Source: Paenibacillus baekrokdamisoli
GTDB taxonomy: Bacteria; Bacillota; Bacilli; Paenibacillales; Paenibacillaceae
Direction: 5' to 3'
Length of the DNA: 64,000 nt
Assembly: GCF_003945345.1 (NCBI RefSeq)
Contig: NZ_AP019308.1
Coordinates: 620,001 to 684,000, forward strand
Made by a program: the position numbers and the translations under genes. Below the pieces are notes generated by a model, which was given only the letters and a program-made list of their open reading frames with translations, did not search any database and was not told where the DNA came from. Below, one piece after another: positions 1-8,428 of this stretch; positions within the stretch are counted from its first letter, which is position 1, and each line of letters opens with the position of its first letter.

Positions 1-2022
1 GTCATTGTTATTCTGCTGTTCCTTCGCAATTTCCGTACCACAATTATCTCCATTATTTCGATTCCATTATCACTTGTAATCGCGCTTCTTGTATTGAAGC
101 AAATGGATATTACCCTCAACATTATGACGCTTGGCGCGATGACGGTAGCTATAGGACGGGTTGTGGATGACTCCATTGTCGTCATCGAGAATAACTATCG
201 ACGGATGTCGCTTCGTTCCGAGAAATTAAAGGGAAAAGCACTTGTTATTGACGCAACGCGTGAAATGTTTATTCCGATTTTGTCCTCCACTCTCGTCACA
301 ATTGCAGTTTTCCTGCCGCTTGGCACCGTGAGTGGACCGATCGGCCAGATCTTTATGCCATTTGCCTTAACGATGGTTTTTGCTCTGCTGGCCTCGTTGT
401 TAGTGGCGATAACCGTTGTCCCAATGATGACAAATCTGATGTTCCGCAAGGGATTGAAGGAATCGCAGAGGCATGAAGAGAAGCCAGGCGTAATTGCCAT
501 ACGATACCGCAAGATTTTAAAATGGACGCTCAATCATAAGTTAATTACATTTATCTCGGCGATTGTTATACTAGCAGCCAGCTTTGCGCTTGTACCCAAG
601 GTTGGCGTTAGCTTCCTTCCGGACGAGCCGAATAAATATGTCATGGTGACATACGCACCAGCACCGGGTCAACTGCTGGAGGATGTGGAGAAGACTTCAC
701 TTGAGGCTGAGAAGCTTATTATGAAACGTGCGCATGTAGCTAACCTACAGTATTCTATAGGTGGTCAAAGCAATTTTAGCGTAGGACCTAACAAGTCGGC
801 GTTATTCTATATTCAATATGAATCCGACACGAAAGACTTCAACAAAGAGAAAGAACTTCTAGTTGAAGATTTAAAAAAAATCGCTCCTGCTGGTAAATGG
901 GGACAGCTGGATTTTGGTGGAGGCGGCCTTGGCGGAAGCAAATTAAGCCTATCCGTTTATGGGGACAGCTTTGAACAAATCAAGCCGGTAGTTGCTCAAA
1001 TTCAGGCTTTGGTTGAGAAAAACAAATCATTCGAAAAAGTGGATACGTCACTCTCGAAACAATATGAGCAATATACACTTGTCGCTAATCAAGAGAAGCT
1101 TAGCCAATATGGGTTAACAGCTGGTCAAATCGCAATGAAGCTTAGTCCAGTTCGTCAACGTCCTGTATTGACTAAGGTCGCTATGGATGGAAAAGAATAC
1201 AGCGTTTATGTGGAAGTCGATACGAAGCAGTATACTTCTATTGCAGATATCGAGAATGAAACGATTACTTCTCCACTTGGTATTGCAGTACCCCTTAAAG
1301 ATGTCGTTAAAGTGGAAAAAGGCACATCAGCTAATACAGTCACAAGTAAGAATGGCAAGCTGTATGTAGAAATCTCTGCTAACATCGTTGCCAAAGATGT
1401 AAACAAAGCTTCCTCTGACTTGAAGAAAGAGACAGACAAGCTGAAATTGCCGGCAAATATGTCACTTGATTATGGTGGCGTAACTGCGCAAATTAACGAT
1501 ACCTTCAAACAATTAGGTCTTGCTATCGCAGCTGCCATTGCTATTGTATACTTGCTGCTCGTCATTACGTTTGGTGGGGCACTAACGCCTTTCGCGATCT
1601 TGTTCTCCTTGCCATTCACAATTATCGGGGCGTTGATTGGTTTGTACGTTTCGGGAGAAACGATTAGCGCAGCGGCTATGATGGGGGCTCTGATGCTCAT
1701 TGGTATCGTCGTTACGAATGCGATCGTTCTATTGGACCGTGTACTCCATATGGAGAAAGCGGGCATGTCGACACGCGAAGCGCTTATCGAGGCAGCAGGC
1801 ACGAGACTGCGTCCAATTCTTATGACTGCACTAGCAACAATTGGAGCTTTATTGCCACTCGTTCTAGGTTTTGAAGGAGAAAGTGGCGGACTGATCTCTA
1901 AAGGACTAGGGGTTACCGTTATTGGCGGACTAGCAAGTTCAACGGTGCTTACTCTGTTAATTGTTCCAATTGTATACGAGTTTCTCGCTAAATTCCGCAG
2001 AAAAACCGCAGCCGAGGAATAA
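1..2022 (+). CDS. swrC: RND efflux pump permease, SwrC/YerP-like (5' end missing)
   Basis: The reading frame is open from the first base, so the gene starts upstream of the window. The 3' 674 codons encode the second half of an RND-family proton-driven inner-membrane exporter: hydrophobic segments around the motif GAMTVAIGRVVDDSIVVIEN near the visible start (the TM4 region that carries the proton-relay acidic residues), a large extracytoplasmic region (about residues 200-500 of the visible part), and a second block of five membrane segments at the C-terminus. In B. subtilis the homologue YerP/SwrC exports surfactin and lies next to the TetR gene yerO, and a long TetR gene also follows here. 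This supports a SwrC-like role in lipopeptide or antimicrobial export, but the substrate cannot be read from sequence. Confidence 0.88.
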   Translation, partial: VIVILLFLRNFRTTIISIISIPLSLVIALLVLKQMDITLNIMTLGAMTVAIGRVVDDSIVVIENNYRRMSLRSEKLKGKALVIDATREMFIPILSSTLVTIAVFLPLGTVSGPIGQIFMPFALTMVFALLASLLVAITVVPMMTNLMFRKGLKESQRHEEKPGVIAIRYRKILKWTLNHKLITFISAIVILAASFALVPKVGVSFLPDEPNKYVMVTYAPAPGQLLEDVEKTSLEAEKLIMKRAHVANLQYSIGGQSNFSVGPNKSALFYIQYESDTKDFNKEKELLVEDLKKIAPAGKWGQLDFGGGGLGGSKLSLSVYGDSFEQIKPVVAQIQALVEKNKSFEKVDTSLSKQYEQYTLVANQEKLSQYGLTAGQIAMKLSPVRQRPVLTKVAMDGKEYSVYVEVDTKQYTSIADIENETITSPLGIAVPLKDVVKVEKGTSANTVTSKNGKLYVEISANIVAKDVNKASSDLKKETDKLKLPANMSLDYGGVTAQINDTFKQLGLAIAAAIAIVYLLLVITFGGALTPFAILFSLPFTIIGALIGLYVSGETISAAAMMGALMLIGIVVTNAIVLLDRVLHMEKAGMSTREALIEAAGTRLRPILMTALATIGALLPLVLGFEGESGGLISKGLGVTVIGGLASSTVLTLLIVPIVYEFLAKFRRKTAAEE

Positions 2023-2040
2023 AGAAGGCGGTGACGTGTT

Positions 2041-2931
2041 GTGGAAGGGAAAAAGGATAAAATTATTGTAGCAGCTATCAAATGCTTTTCCGAAAAAGGC
2101 TACCGAGGGACGTCCATTCAAGATATCGCGGACTCCCTGGGGATCGCCAAAGGATCGATGTATTTCTACTTCAAATCGAAGGATGATTTGCTTCAATCGA
2201 TTTGTAAGCATTACTTGGAAGCTATCGTTAAGCAGGCGCAAGCTGTTGCGGAGTCTTCCCTGTTACCTAAGGAGAAGCTGGCCAAACTCATTATTCTAAG
2301 CTATGAGCAGTATGAGCGGAATCAAGGCTTCATTTCCACACTGATACAGGAACGTTTTGATATTAAAGATGAACTGCATGAGTTAATCGTAAAAGTGAGA
2401 AGGGTATTGCTGCTTTCAAGCCGCTCTATCATTTGCGAGCAATATGGCTCTGAAGCGGAGCCTTATGCTTGTGATGCAGCTGTAATGTTCCACGCCTTTA
2501 TCGATGGTTACCTCGGATTTGTCATTTTGGAGAAGAAGCAGTTTAATGTCGAGCGGCTTTCAGGTTTTATTTTGAAGCGCTTGGATGAGCTTATTTCGGG
2601 AATGATTGTGAAGAACTCTGATATTATCATGGGAATGGATATTTTGGAGCAGTGGAGCTCTGCCGCAGATGCAGGAAATGGTATGGGGAAAACAGGCATT
2701 CTTGCACAGATTGATACGATTCGTACCGAGGTAGAGGGCTCCATTAAGTTCACTGCCGATCAAAGGAATGAGATAACAGCGGCTTTACAGGTGATTGAGG
2801 TCGAACTTGAAAAGTCGGAGCCGCAGCCTGTTGTGATTAAAGGCATGCTCTCACTGCTCAAGAGTGTGAAGGTGGGCGAAATCAAGAAGCAGCTTGTTAA
2901 GCTTGAAGCTTATGTATTAGAGATAATTTAG
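2041..2931 (+). CDS. TetR/AcrR-family regulator, YerO-like, with long C-terminal region
   Basis: A 296-residue protein starting at GTG, with an AAGGCGGTG ribosome binding site just upstream. Residues 1-60 form the TetR helix-turn-helix (GTSIQDIADSLGIAKGSMYF is the recognition region). About 100 residues past the normal TetR length (after residue 195) are predicted helical and contain no recognisable second domain. B. subtilis YerO, the neighbour of the RND gene yerP, is similarly long, so this is probably its counterpart. The 18-bp gap after the pump gene suggests co-transcription, and the protein probably autoregulates the pump operon (inference). A strong terminator follows. Confidence 0.85.
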   Translation: MEGKKDKIIVAAIKCFSEKGYRGTSIQDIADSLGIAKGSMYFYFKSKDDLLQSICKHYLEAIVKQAQAVAESSLLPKEKLAKLIILSYEQYERNQGFISTLIQERFDIKDELHELIVKVRRVLLLSSRSIICEQYGSEAEPYACDAAVMFHAFIDGYLGFVILEKKQFNVERLSGFILKRLDELISGMIVKNSDIIMGMDILEQWSSAADAGNGMGKTGILAQIDTIRTEVEGSIKFTADQRNEITAALQVIEVELEKSEPQPVVIKGMLSLLKSVKVGEIKKQLVKLEAYVLEII

Positions 2932-2950
2932 CCCTTCATCGGGATAGATC

Positions 2951-2995
2951 AAAAAGGACGGCCTACTCTCGAGAAGAGAAGTGGGTCGTCCTTTT
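2951..2995 (+). terminator. Rho-independent terminator of the RND/TetR operon
   Basis: A-rich lead, imperfect stem pairing AAGGACGgCC with the downstream GGtCGTCCTT, short loop, then a run of five T. It lies 20 bp after the TetR stop codon. The A-run on the other side makes it potentially bidirectional. Confidence 0.8.
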
Positions 2996-3013
2996 TGCGT
3001 TCATTTTATCTCA

Positions 3014-3281
3014 TAACCAGTGGTTGACTATTTTGTAACGGGCCCGTTTCGAGCCTAAGCTGAGCGGACTGTGGAACCTCTATTCAGATCGAAACACGAC
3101 TCCAAACAAGTTCAGCGGACATAGGTTCCGCTATCAACTAAAATGAAGCCTATTTCAGATGATTTGCTGGAGAATAGCGTCTTCTCTGTCCTTTAATCCC
3201 CCTACATGCAGCGATTGGACTGAAATAAGAGCTCTCCTGTCCGCTCAGTATCTGATTACCTTCGTCGTCAACCACTAGTTT
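3014..3281. repeat. Non-coding element bounded by inverted repeats
   Basis: The 14-bp sequence AACCAGTGGTTGAC near 3014-3028 recurs inverted with one mismatch near 3268-3281 (GTCAACCACTAGTT). The DNA between them is non-coding and carries AGCGGAC/GTCCGCT motifs of the kind scattered through Paenibacillus intergenic regions. It could be a small MITE-like element. No transposase or target duplication was identified. Confidence 0.35.
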
Positions 3282-3376
3282 TGGTTTTGAGCCAAAAAAC
3301 ACTACCCAATTGAGTTGGCTCTCAAATGGATAGTGTGTGGTTAGGCTTTATATTATGAAATTCAATTTATTAACTC

Positions 3377-3537
3377 AAATCCTGATTAAAGTGTTCCCGT
3401 TCGGGAACTTTTATAAGGTAGATTTCGACGCTCGTCCTACTTAGTTGATTCATGGAAGCTTATACGGACGGTCGAACCGCTGAGGGTTCTCATCCCTTCC
3501 GAAGAAGCAAATTCATAACGAAGCGGGTGAAGGGAAT
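3377..3537. repeat. Tandem duplication, copy 1 (carries a 15-bp tRNA-Gly end)
   Basis: About 161 bp that recur at 3543-3703 with a single mismatch (GTTGATT versus GATGATT). The copy ends exactly 15 bases into the 3' end of the tRNA-Gly gene sequence (GCGGGTGAAGGGAAT) and then diverges. It also contains the hairpin GTTCCCGTTCGGGAAC (3393-3408), seen again at 3559-3574. Confidence 0.9.
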
Positions 3538-3542
3538 ATTCG

Positions 3543-3703
3543 AAATCCTGATTAAAGTGTTCCCGTTCGGGAACTTTTATAAGGTAGATTTCGACGCTCG
3601 TCCTACTTAGATGATTCATGGAAGCTTATACGGACGGTCGAACCGCTGAGGGTTCTCATCCCTTCCGAAGAAGCAAATTCATAACGAAGCGGGTGAAGGG
3701 AAT
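3543..3703. repeat. Tandem duplication, copy 2 (joined to the intact tRNA-Gly)
   Basis: Second copy of the repeat, offset 166 bp from the first. Its right end continues into the complete tRNA-Gly gene on the minus strand, so the duplicated unit is the DNA just downstream of the tRNA plus the last 15 tRNA bases. The near-identity points to a recent event. Confidence 0.9.
3559..3574 (-). terminator. Hairpin downstream of tRNA-Gly (duplicated at 3393-3408)
   Basis: Perfect stem GTTCCC/GGGAAC around a 4-nt loop. On the minus strand it lies about 115 bases after the tRNA and is followed by ACTTTAAT, a weak T-tract. It is probably the tRNA transcript terminator and exists twice because of the tandem duplication. 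Confidence 0.45.
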
Positions 3704-3758
3704 CGAACCCTCGCCTCAAGCTTGGGAAGCTGGCGTTCTGCCACTGAACTACACCCGC
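3688..3758 (-). tRNA. tRNA-Gly (anticodon CCC)
   Basis: On the minus strand the sequence folds as a tRNA: acceptor GCGGGTG/CACCCGC, D-arm GTTC...GAAC, anticodon stem CCAGC/GCTTG (one mismatch) around the loop TTCCCAA, which gives anticodon CCC, and T-arm GAGGG-TTCGATT-CCCTT. The discriminator is T and CCA is not encoded. It reads GGG codons. There are no neighbouring tRNAs, so it is a solitary gene. Its 3' 15 bases are duplicated 166 bp away. Confidence 0.95.
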
Positions 3759-3953
3759 ATGTAATAAATACAAGCAGTCCCAATAATAGCATAGGCACAA
3801 ATGGAAATCAACAACAGGTAGTGTTATAATCGATCTCGAACCAGACATAGACAAGGTGACTCGTTTTGGTTCGACAGACAAGGCGGTGATTGTATTACAA
3901 CTTCTATCCCTCCGCAGGACGATAGTAAAGAAAATGTTTATCTTTTTCCTAGT

Positions 3954-4838
3954 ATGCTTGATCAATACCAGAACCAGCTGACCCGGATGCTAGAGGCTGA
4001 GCAGTATGGAGAAGCAAAGGAGCTTCTGCGGTTTTTATTGCAATGCCAAGGGGAAGAGAAGCGGCATTACGATGAGTGGGGCAACTTACTTACTTGGCTT
4101 GAAGTGGCTTTCCCCTTCGATGAGGCAGAAAATTCTGGTGAGGGTTCACATGAGCTTGAGGATGAAGAAATGGAAGCCTCATTCCGCAGAGAAGCACTTG
4201 TTCCTGAACAATACGATGAAACTTATGTACAACAGGTTCTATACATCATTCAGCATCATCCTGTTGCAGATCAGCAGATTCTCGCTCTCGAGCGTGCAAC
4301 ACATCTTAAATATCCAGGTGTGGACGAGACAATTGTGAGCTGGCTTACAACGAATGAACTGCATCCAGCCCTGCAGTTCAAGGCGCTCCAATGCTTGCGA
4401 AGACGTGGTCTTACAGGCCCTCTTCAATTGGAACGGCTTGGCGAACTCGTGGAATTGGATATCGAACAAACGCCTTTAGCAATGGATGATTTTCCACAGG
4501 TGGTTGCGAGAGTTGTAGAACGGGTAGAATTAGTAACAGAGGTTATCGATGTGACAATGCCGCATTTTGCCAAAGAGTTATGGAAGGACTGCCTTCAATG
4601 CTTGTATGGGACATCGGCCTATGATCGCATGCTCAAGGATGATGACGAAACGGTAGATTGCTTTGCAGCTGCTCTCCACCAAGTGCTTGAGCTTTCGCTT
4701 TATGGTAGAGTGAATGATGACGACGTAAGGGATACATATGGCATTACAGATACGCTGAGATTCCGTTATGAGCAAGCTTGTCGTTCCTTGAGACAGGTCG
4801 CCTTGCTTAGAGAAAATGGCAATGGAGACGAGTCTTGA
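3954..4838 (+). CDS. Hypothetical helical protein upstream of tig (ysoA position)
   Basis: A 294-residue protein in the position that ysoA (a TPR-type protein) holds before tig in B. subtilis. It is acidic and largely helical, with no catalytic motif or membrane segment. I cannot confirm TPR repeats by eye. The ATG at 3954 has no convincing ribosome binding site. The frame stays open upstream, and an ATT codon at 3894 sits seven bases after AAGGCGG; starting there would add 20 residues with a plausible sequence (ITTSIPPQDDSKENVYLFPS). The stop overlaps the tig promoter. The function is unknown; a link to trigger factor rests only on conserved proximity. Confidence 0.7.
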   Translation: MLDQYQNQLTRMLEAEQYGEAKELLRFLLQCQGEEKRHYDEWGNLLTWLEVAFPFDEAENSGEGSHELEDEEMEASFRREALVPEQYDETYVQQVLYIIQHHPVADQQILALERATHLKYPGVDETIVSWLTTNELHPALQFKALQCLRRRGLTGPLQLERLGELVELDIEQTPLAMDDFPQVVARVVERVELVTEVIDVTMPHFAKELWKDCLQCLYGTSAYDRMLKDDDETVDCFAAALHQVLELSLYGRVNDDDVRDTYGITDTLRFRYEQACRSLRQVALLRENGNGDES

Positions 4839-4863
4839 TATTCGAGCGGATGTTGATTATAAT
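4835..4863 (+). promoter_or_regulatory. Predicted sigma-A promoter of tig
   Basis: TTGATA (4835-4840), a 17-bp spacer and TATAAT (4858-4863): a near-consensus promoter that overlaps the stop codon of the upstream gene. It gives a leader of about 60 nt before the trigger factor start. Confidence 0.75.
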
Positions 4864-4929
4864 AGAATGGTTTATTACGCGTAAAACCTGACGCTCAAGC
4901 GTCATTTAATTTGGAGGGGAAAGCATAAC

Positions 4930-6231
4930 ATGACAGCAACTTGGGAAAAAATAGACAAGAACCTTGTCTCGATCGAAGTGGAAGTAGCAGCAGAGAAAGT
5001 TAACGAAGCGATAGACAAAGCATTTAAGAAAGTCGTAGCAAAAGTAAACGTACCTGGATTCCGTAAAGGGAAGGTACCACGGGGTATTTTTGAAGCTCGT
5101 TTTGGTATCGAAAGTCTGTACCAAGATGCAATTGATATTTTGCTTCCGGATGCTTATTCTGAAGCTCTTCAAGAAACGGGTATTCTTCCAGTTGACCGTC
5201 CTGATATCGATGTAGATCAATTTGGTAAAGGTCAATCCTTTAAATTCAAAGCTAAAGTAACAGTTAAACCTGAAGTACAGCTTGGTGATTATAAAGGTCT
5301 TGAAGTTCCAGCGGCTGATGCATCCGTTAGTGAAGAAGAAGTGGCTGCTGAGCTTGACCGTTTGCAACAGCGTCATGCTGAGCTTACGGTTATCGAAGAA
5401 GGCGCAGCTGAGAATGGTGATGTTACAGTCATCGATTTTGATGGCTACGTAGATGGCGAAGCATTCGAAGGCGGCAAAAGCGAGCGTCACTCCCTTGAGC
5501 TTGGTTCAGGCTCATTTATCCCAGGGTTCGAAGAGCAAGTAGTAGGTCTGCAAACAGGTGACTTTAAAGATATCGAAGTTACATTCCCTGAGAGCTACCA
5601 CGCTGAGAACCTTGCTGGTAAACAAGCTATTTTCAAAGTGAAGCTGCATGAGATCAAACGCAAGAACCTTCCGGCTCTTGATGATGAATTTGCTAAAGAC
5701 GTCAGCGAATTCGATACACTGGAAGAATTCAAGCAAGATCTCGTAAGCAAGCTGGCTGATCGCAAGCTGAAAGAAAGCGAAGCAGCACGCGAAACAGCTG
5801 TTGTGGAGAAAGCTTCAGAAGCAGCTGAGATCGACATCCCAGATGCAATGATCGATTCCGAAACAAACTTCATGCTTCGTGATTTCGAGAACCGTCTGAA
5901 ACAGCAAGGAATGAACCTTGAACTGTACTTCCAGTTCTCCGGTCAAGACGAAGCAGCGCTTCGCAGCCAAATGCACGGTGATGCAGTGAAACGCGTTCGC
6001 AACAATCTTGTTTTGGAGCAAATCGCGAAGACAGAAGGCATTACAGCGGATGATTCCGATTTGAATGAAGAATTAGAGAATCTCTCCAAGCAATACGGAC
6101 GTTCCGTTGAAGAGCTTCGTACGATCTTCGAAGGAAACGGCAACCTAGACAACATCAAGGAAGATCTTGTTCTACGTAAAACCATTAAATTCTTGCTTGA
6201 AAACAGCAAAGCAGAAACAGTAGTTGCATAA
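4930..6231 (+). CDS. tig: Trigger factor, ribosome-associated chaperone and prolyl isomerase
   Basis: A 433-residue protein, the normal length for trigger factor. The N-terminal ribosome-binding domain contains the signature GFRKGKVPRGIFEARFG (residues 41-57), which docks on ribosomal protein L23 at the exit tunnel. A FKBP-type PPIase domain spans about residues 160-245 (VTVIDFDGYVDGEAFEGG, then FIPGFEEQVVGL) and is followed by the helical C-terminal substrate-binding domain. The ribosome binding site GGAGGGG precedes the ATG. It has its own promoter and a terminator, so it is transcribed largely alone. It acts on nascent chains in the cytosol. Confidence 0.98.
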   Translation: MTATWEKIDKNLVSIEVEVAAEKVNEAIDKAFKKVVAKVNVPGFRKGKVPRGIFEARFGIESLYQDAIDILLPDAYSEALQETGILPVDRPDIDVDQFGKGQSFKFKAKVTVKPEVQLGDYKGLEVPAADASVSEEEVAAELDRLQQRHAELTVIEEGAAENGDVTVIDFDGYVDGEAFEGGKSERHSLELGSGSFIPGFEEQVVGLQTGDFKDIEVTFPESYHAENLAGKQAIFKVKLHEIKRKNLPALDDEFAKDVSEFDTLEEFKQDLVSKLADRKLKESEAARETAVVEKASEAAEIDIPDAMIDSETNFMLRDFENRLKQQGMNLELYFQFSGQDEAALRSQMHGDAVKRVRNNLVLEQIAKTEGITADDSDLNEELENLSKQYGRSVEELRTIFEGNGNLDNIKEDLVLRKTIKFLLENSKAETVVA

Positions 6232-6278
6232 GAAAGACGTTGGTTGTTCATTAGGACAAACCCGTTCTATGATTCGAT

Positions 6279-6304
6279 AAGGCACGTATCCACGTGCCTT
6301 ATTT
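6279..6304 (+). terminator. Terminator after tig
   Basis: Ten-base stem AAGGCACGTA/ACGTGCCTT with a very short loop, then TATTT. It lies about 45 bp past the tig stop. Confidence 0.75.
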
Positions 6305-6464
6305 CAACCTTATCGTACCTTTCTATTAACAAATTGGGCTTCGTCCCGTACATATGTAATACCGAGTATCGTATAATGTAGTATTGAGAAAAATGACATT
6401 GCTTCCGGAACATGATAAAATAAGTACGGATCAAAAGTCGATGGAGAGAAAGAAGGTTGGTCGC

Positions 6465-7052
6465 ATGAATCTGGTGCCTATGGTCGTTGAACAAACGAAT
6501 CGGGGAGAGCGTTCTTACGATATTTACTCCCGTTTATTGAAGGATCGGATAATATTTCTAGGAAGTGCGATCGACGATGATGTTGCTAATGCCGTCATTG
6601 CACAGTTGCTTTTCTTGGCTGCTGACGACCCGGAGAAAGACATCAGTCTGTATATTAACTCACCAGGTGGTTCAGTAACCGCTGGTATGGGTATTTACGA
6701 TACGATGCAGTTCATCAAGCCGGAAGTATCGACGATTTGTGTCGGTCTTGCTGCAAGTATGGGCGCTCTCTTACTTACTGCTGGTGCAAAAGGCAAGCGT
6801 CTTGCCCTCCCGAACAGTGAAGTAATGATTCATCAGCCGCTTGGCGGCGTTCGAGGCCAAGCTTCCGATATCAAGATTCACGCGGACTGGATTTTGAAAA
6901 CGAAACAAAAGCTGAATCAAATTTTAGTTGATCGTACAGGACAGCCTTACGAGAAAATAGACCGTGATACAGATCGTGACAACTTTATGAGTGCTGAAGA
7001 GGCTCTTAATTATGGCCTTATTGATAAGGTCGTAACATCATCCAGCCAGTAA
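6465..7052 (+). CDS. clpP: ATP-dependent Clp protease proteolytic subunit
   Basis: A 195-residue serine protease, the usual ClpP length. The start is placed at the ATG giving [20 protein letters not shown], which matches the N-terminus of B. subtilis ClpP; an upstream in-frame ATG would add 27 unlikely residues. The catalytic Ser lies in AASMGALLL, the His in MIHQPLGG and the Asp in the DRDTDRDNF region. ClpP forms tetradecamers that degrade substrates delivered by ClpX, encoded 21 bp downstream. In B. subtilis clpP lies elsewhere on the chromosome, so the clpP-clpX pairing is a difference from that order. I saw no clear CtsR box upstream. Confidence 0.98.
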   Translation: MNLVPMVVEQTNRGERSYDIYSRLLKDRIIFLGSAIDDDVANAVIAQLLFLAADDPEKDISLYINSPGGSVTAGMGIYDTMQFIKPEVSTICVGLAASMGALLLTAGAKGKRLALPNSEVMIHQPLGGVRGQASDIKIHADWILKTKQKLNQILVDRTGQPYEKIDRDTDRDNFMSAEEALNYGLIDKVVTSSSQ

Positions 7053-7073
7053 AAGAAATGAAAGGGTGATTTC

Positions 7074-8330
7074 ATGTTTAAATTCAATGACGAGAAAGGC
7101 CAGCTGAAGTGTTCCTTCTGCGGCAAATCGCAAGATCAAGTGCGAAAGCTCGTTGCCGGCCCAGGCGTCTATATATGCGATGAATGTATCGAACTTTGTA
7201 CGGAAATCGTTGAGGAGGAGCTCGGTCATGAAGAAGAGCTTGATCTGAAGGATATTCCTAAACCAAAGGATATTCGCAACATTCTCGATCAATATGTTAT
7301 TGGTCAAGATCAAGCGAAAAAATCGCTCTCTGTAGCGGTATACAATCATTACAAACGTATCAATTCCCAGAATAAACTGGAAGATGTTGAGCTTCAAAAG
7401 AGTAACATCCTTCTTGTAGGACCGACAGGCTCTGGTAAAACGTTGCTCGCACAGACGATGGCCAAAATCCTGAACGTTCCGTTCGCGATTGCGGATGCAA
7501 CTTCTTTGACTGAAGCTGGTTATGTCGGTGAAGATGTTGAGAACATTTTGCTTAAGCTGATTCAATCTGCTGACTATGATGTGGAGAAAGCCGAGCGCGG
7601 CATTATCTATATCGATGAAATCGATAAAGTAGCACGCAAATCGGAGAACCCATCTATCACGCGCGATGTCTCAGGCGAAGGCGTACAACAAGCGCTGCTT
7701 AAGATTTTAGAAGGAACGGTAGCTTCTGTTCCCCCACAAGGTGGACGGAAACATCCGCATCAAGAGTTTATCCAAATTGACACGACTAACATCTTGTTTA
7801 TTTGCGGTGGTGCTTTTGATGGTCTTGAACAGCTCATTAAGAGACGTATCGGCAAGAAAGTCATTGGCTTCAATACAGCCGGCGACAGCGTGAAGGATCT
7901 GAAAGCAGGCGAATACCTGTCGATGGTTCTTCCGGAAGACTTGCTTAAATTCGGGCTAATCCCTGAGTTTGTTGGCCGGTTACCGGTCATCTCAACTCTT
8001 GAGCCGCTTGATGAGCCAGCTCTCGTTCGGATTCTTTCCGAGCCGAAGAACGCGCTTGTTAAGCAGTATCAGAAGCTGCTTGAGATGGATAACGTGAAGC
8101 TCGAGTTTGAAGCTGCAGCTTTGGATGCAATAGCCAAGGAAGCAATCAAACGTAATACGGGAGCGCGTGGACTACGGGCCATCATTGAAGGCCTGATGCT
8201 GGACGTGATGTACGAGGTTCCTTCTCGTGATGATGTCAGCACTTGTCTGATCACGGAGAAAGTCGTTATGGACAGAATTATGCCAGAACTGACGCCGAAG
8301 AAGGGCAAGAAAAAGGAAGAAAGCGCCTGA
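7074..8330 (+). CDS. clpX: ClpX, AAA+ unfoldase of the ClpXP protease
   Basis: A 418-residue protein. The N-terminal zinc-binding domain has CSFC and CDEC pairs (residues 13-42). The AAA+ core contains Walker A GPTGSGKT (about residues 119-126), Walker [10 protein letters not shown], and the family-typical segment [20 protein letters not shown]. The C-terminal small AAA domain includes the arginine-bearing [12 protein letters not shown]. It is translated after clpP with a short gap and an AAAGGGTGAT ribosome binding site. It unfolds tagged proteins for ClpP and, with YjbH-type adaptors, degrades Spx in Bacillus; a YjbH-like gene is present at 51.4-52.3 kb. Confidence 0.98.
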   Translation: MFKFNDEKGQLKCSFCGKSQDQVRKLVAGPGVYICDECIELCTEIVEEELGHEEELDLKDIPKPKDIRNILDQYVIGQDQAKKSLSVAVYNHYKRINSQNKLEDVELQKSNILLVGPTGSGKTLLAQTMAKILNVPFAIADATSLTEAGYVGEDVENILLKLIQSADYDVEKAERGIIYIDEIDKVARKSENPSITRDVSGEGVQQALLKILEGTVASVPPQGGRKHPHQEFIQIDTTNILFICGGAFDGLEQLIKRRIGKKVIGFNTAGDSVKDLKAGEYLSMVLPEDLLKFGLIPEFVGRLPVISTLEPLDEPALVRILSEPKNALVKQYQKLLEMDNVKLEFEAAALDAIAKEAIKRNTGARGLRAIIEGLMLDVMYEVPSRDDVSTCLITEKVVMDRIMPELTPKKGKKKEESA

Positions 8331-8353
8331 TCCAATAGACACCGACAATATTT

Positions 8354-8400
8354 CCACCCTTGCCTCAAGCGGCGTATAATGCCGCCGCAAGCAAGGGTGG
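8354..8400 (+). terminator. Long hairpin between clpX and ispG
   Basis: CCACCCTTGC (8354-8363) pairs perfectly with GCAAGGGTGG (8391-8400), with an inner CGGC/GCCG stem. Only a short T-tract follows (ACTTT). It could be a terminator or an mRNA-stabilising hairpin. Confidence 0.5.
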
Positions 8401-8428
8401 ACTTTGACGTTAATGGGAGTGATTAAGG

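Noticed and set aside
1470..2081. Long minus-strand open frame opposite the RND pump gene
   Set aside because: It lies antisense to a clearly conserved coding frame, has low-complexity composition and no start signal.
3377..3703. CRISPR-like repeat array
   Set aside because: Only two long copies directly in tandem, without short regular repeats, spacers or cas genes.
3603..3965. 120-codon minus-strand open frame across the tRNA-Gly gene
   Set aside because: It runs through the tRNA and the duplicated flank; such frames over tRNA genes are a well-known annotation artefact and this one has no ribosome binding site.
4906..5490. 194-codon minus-strand open frame opposite tig
   Set aside because: It is a shadow of the tig codon bias; no motif or ribosome binding site.
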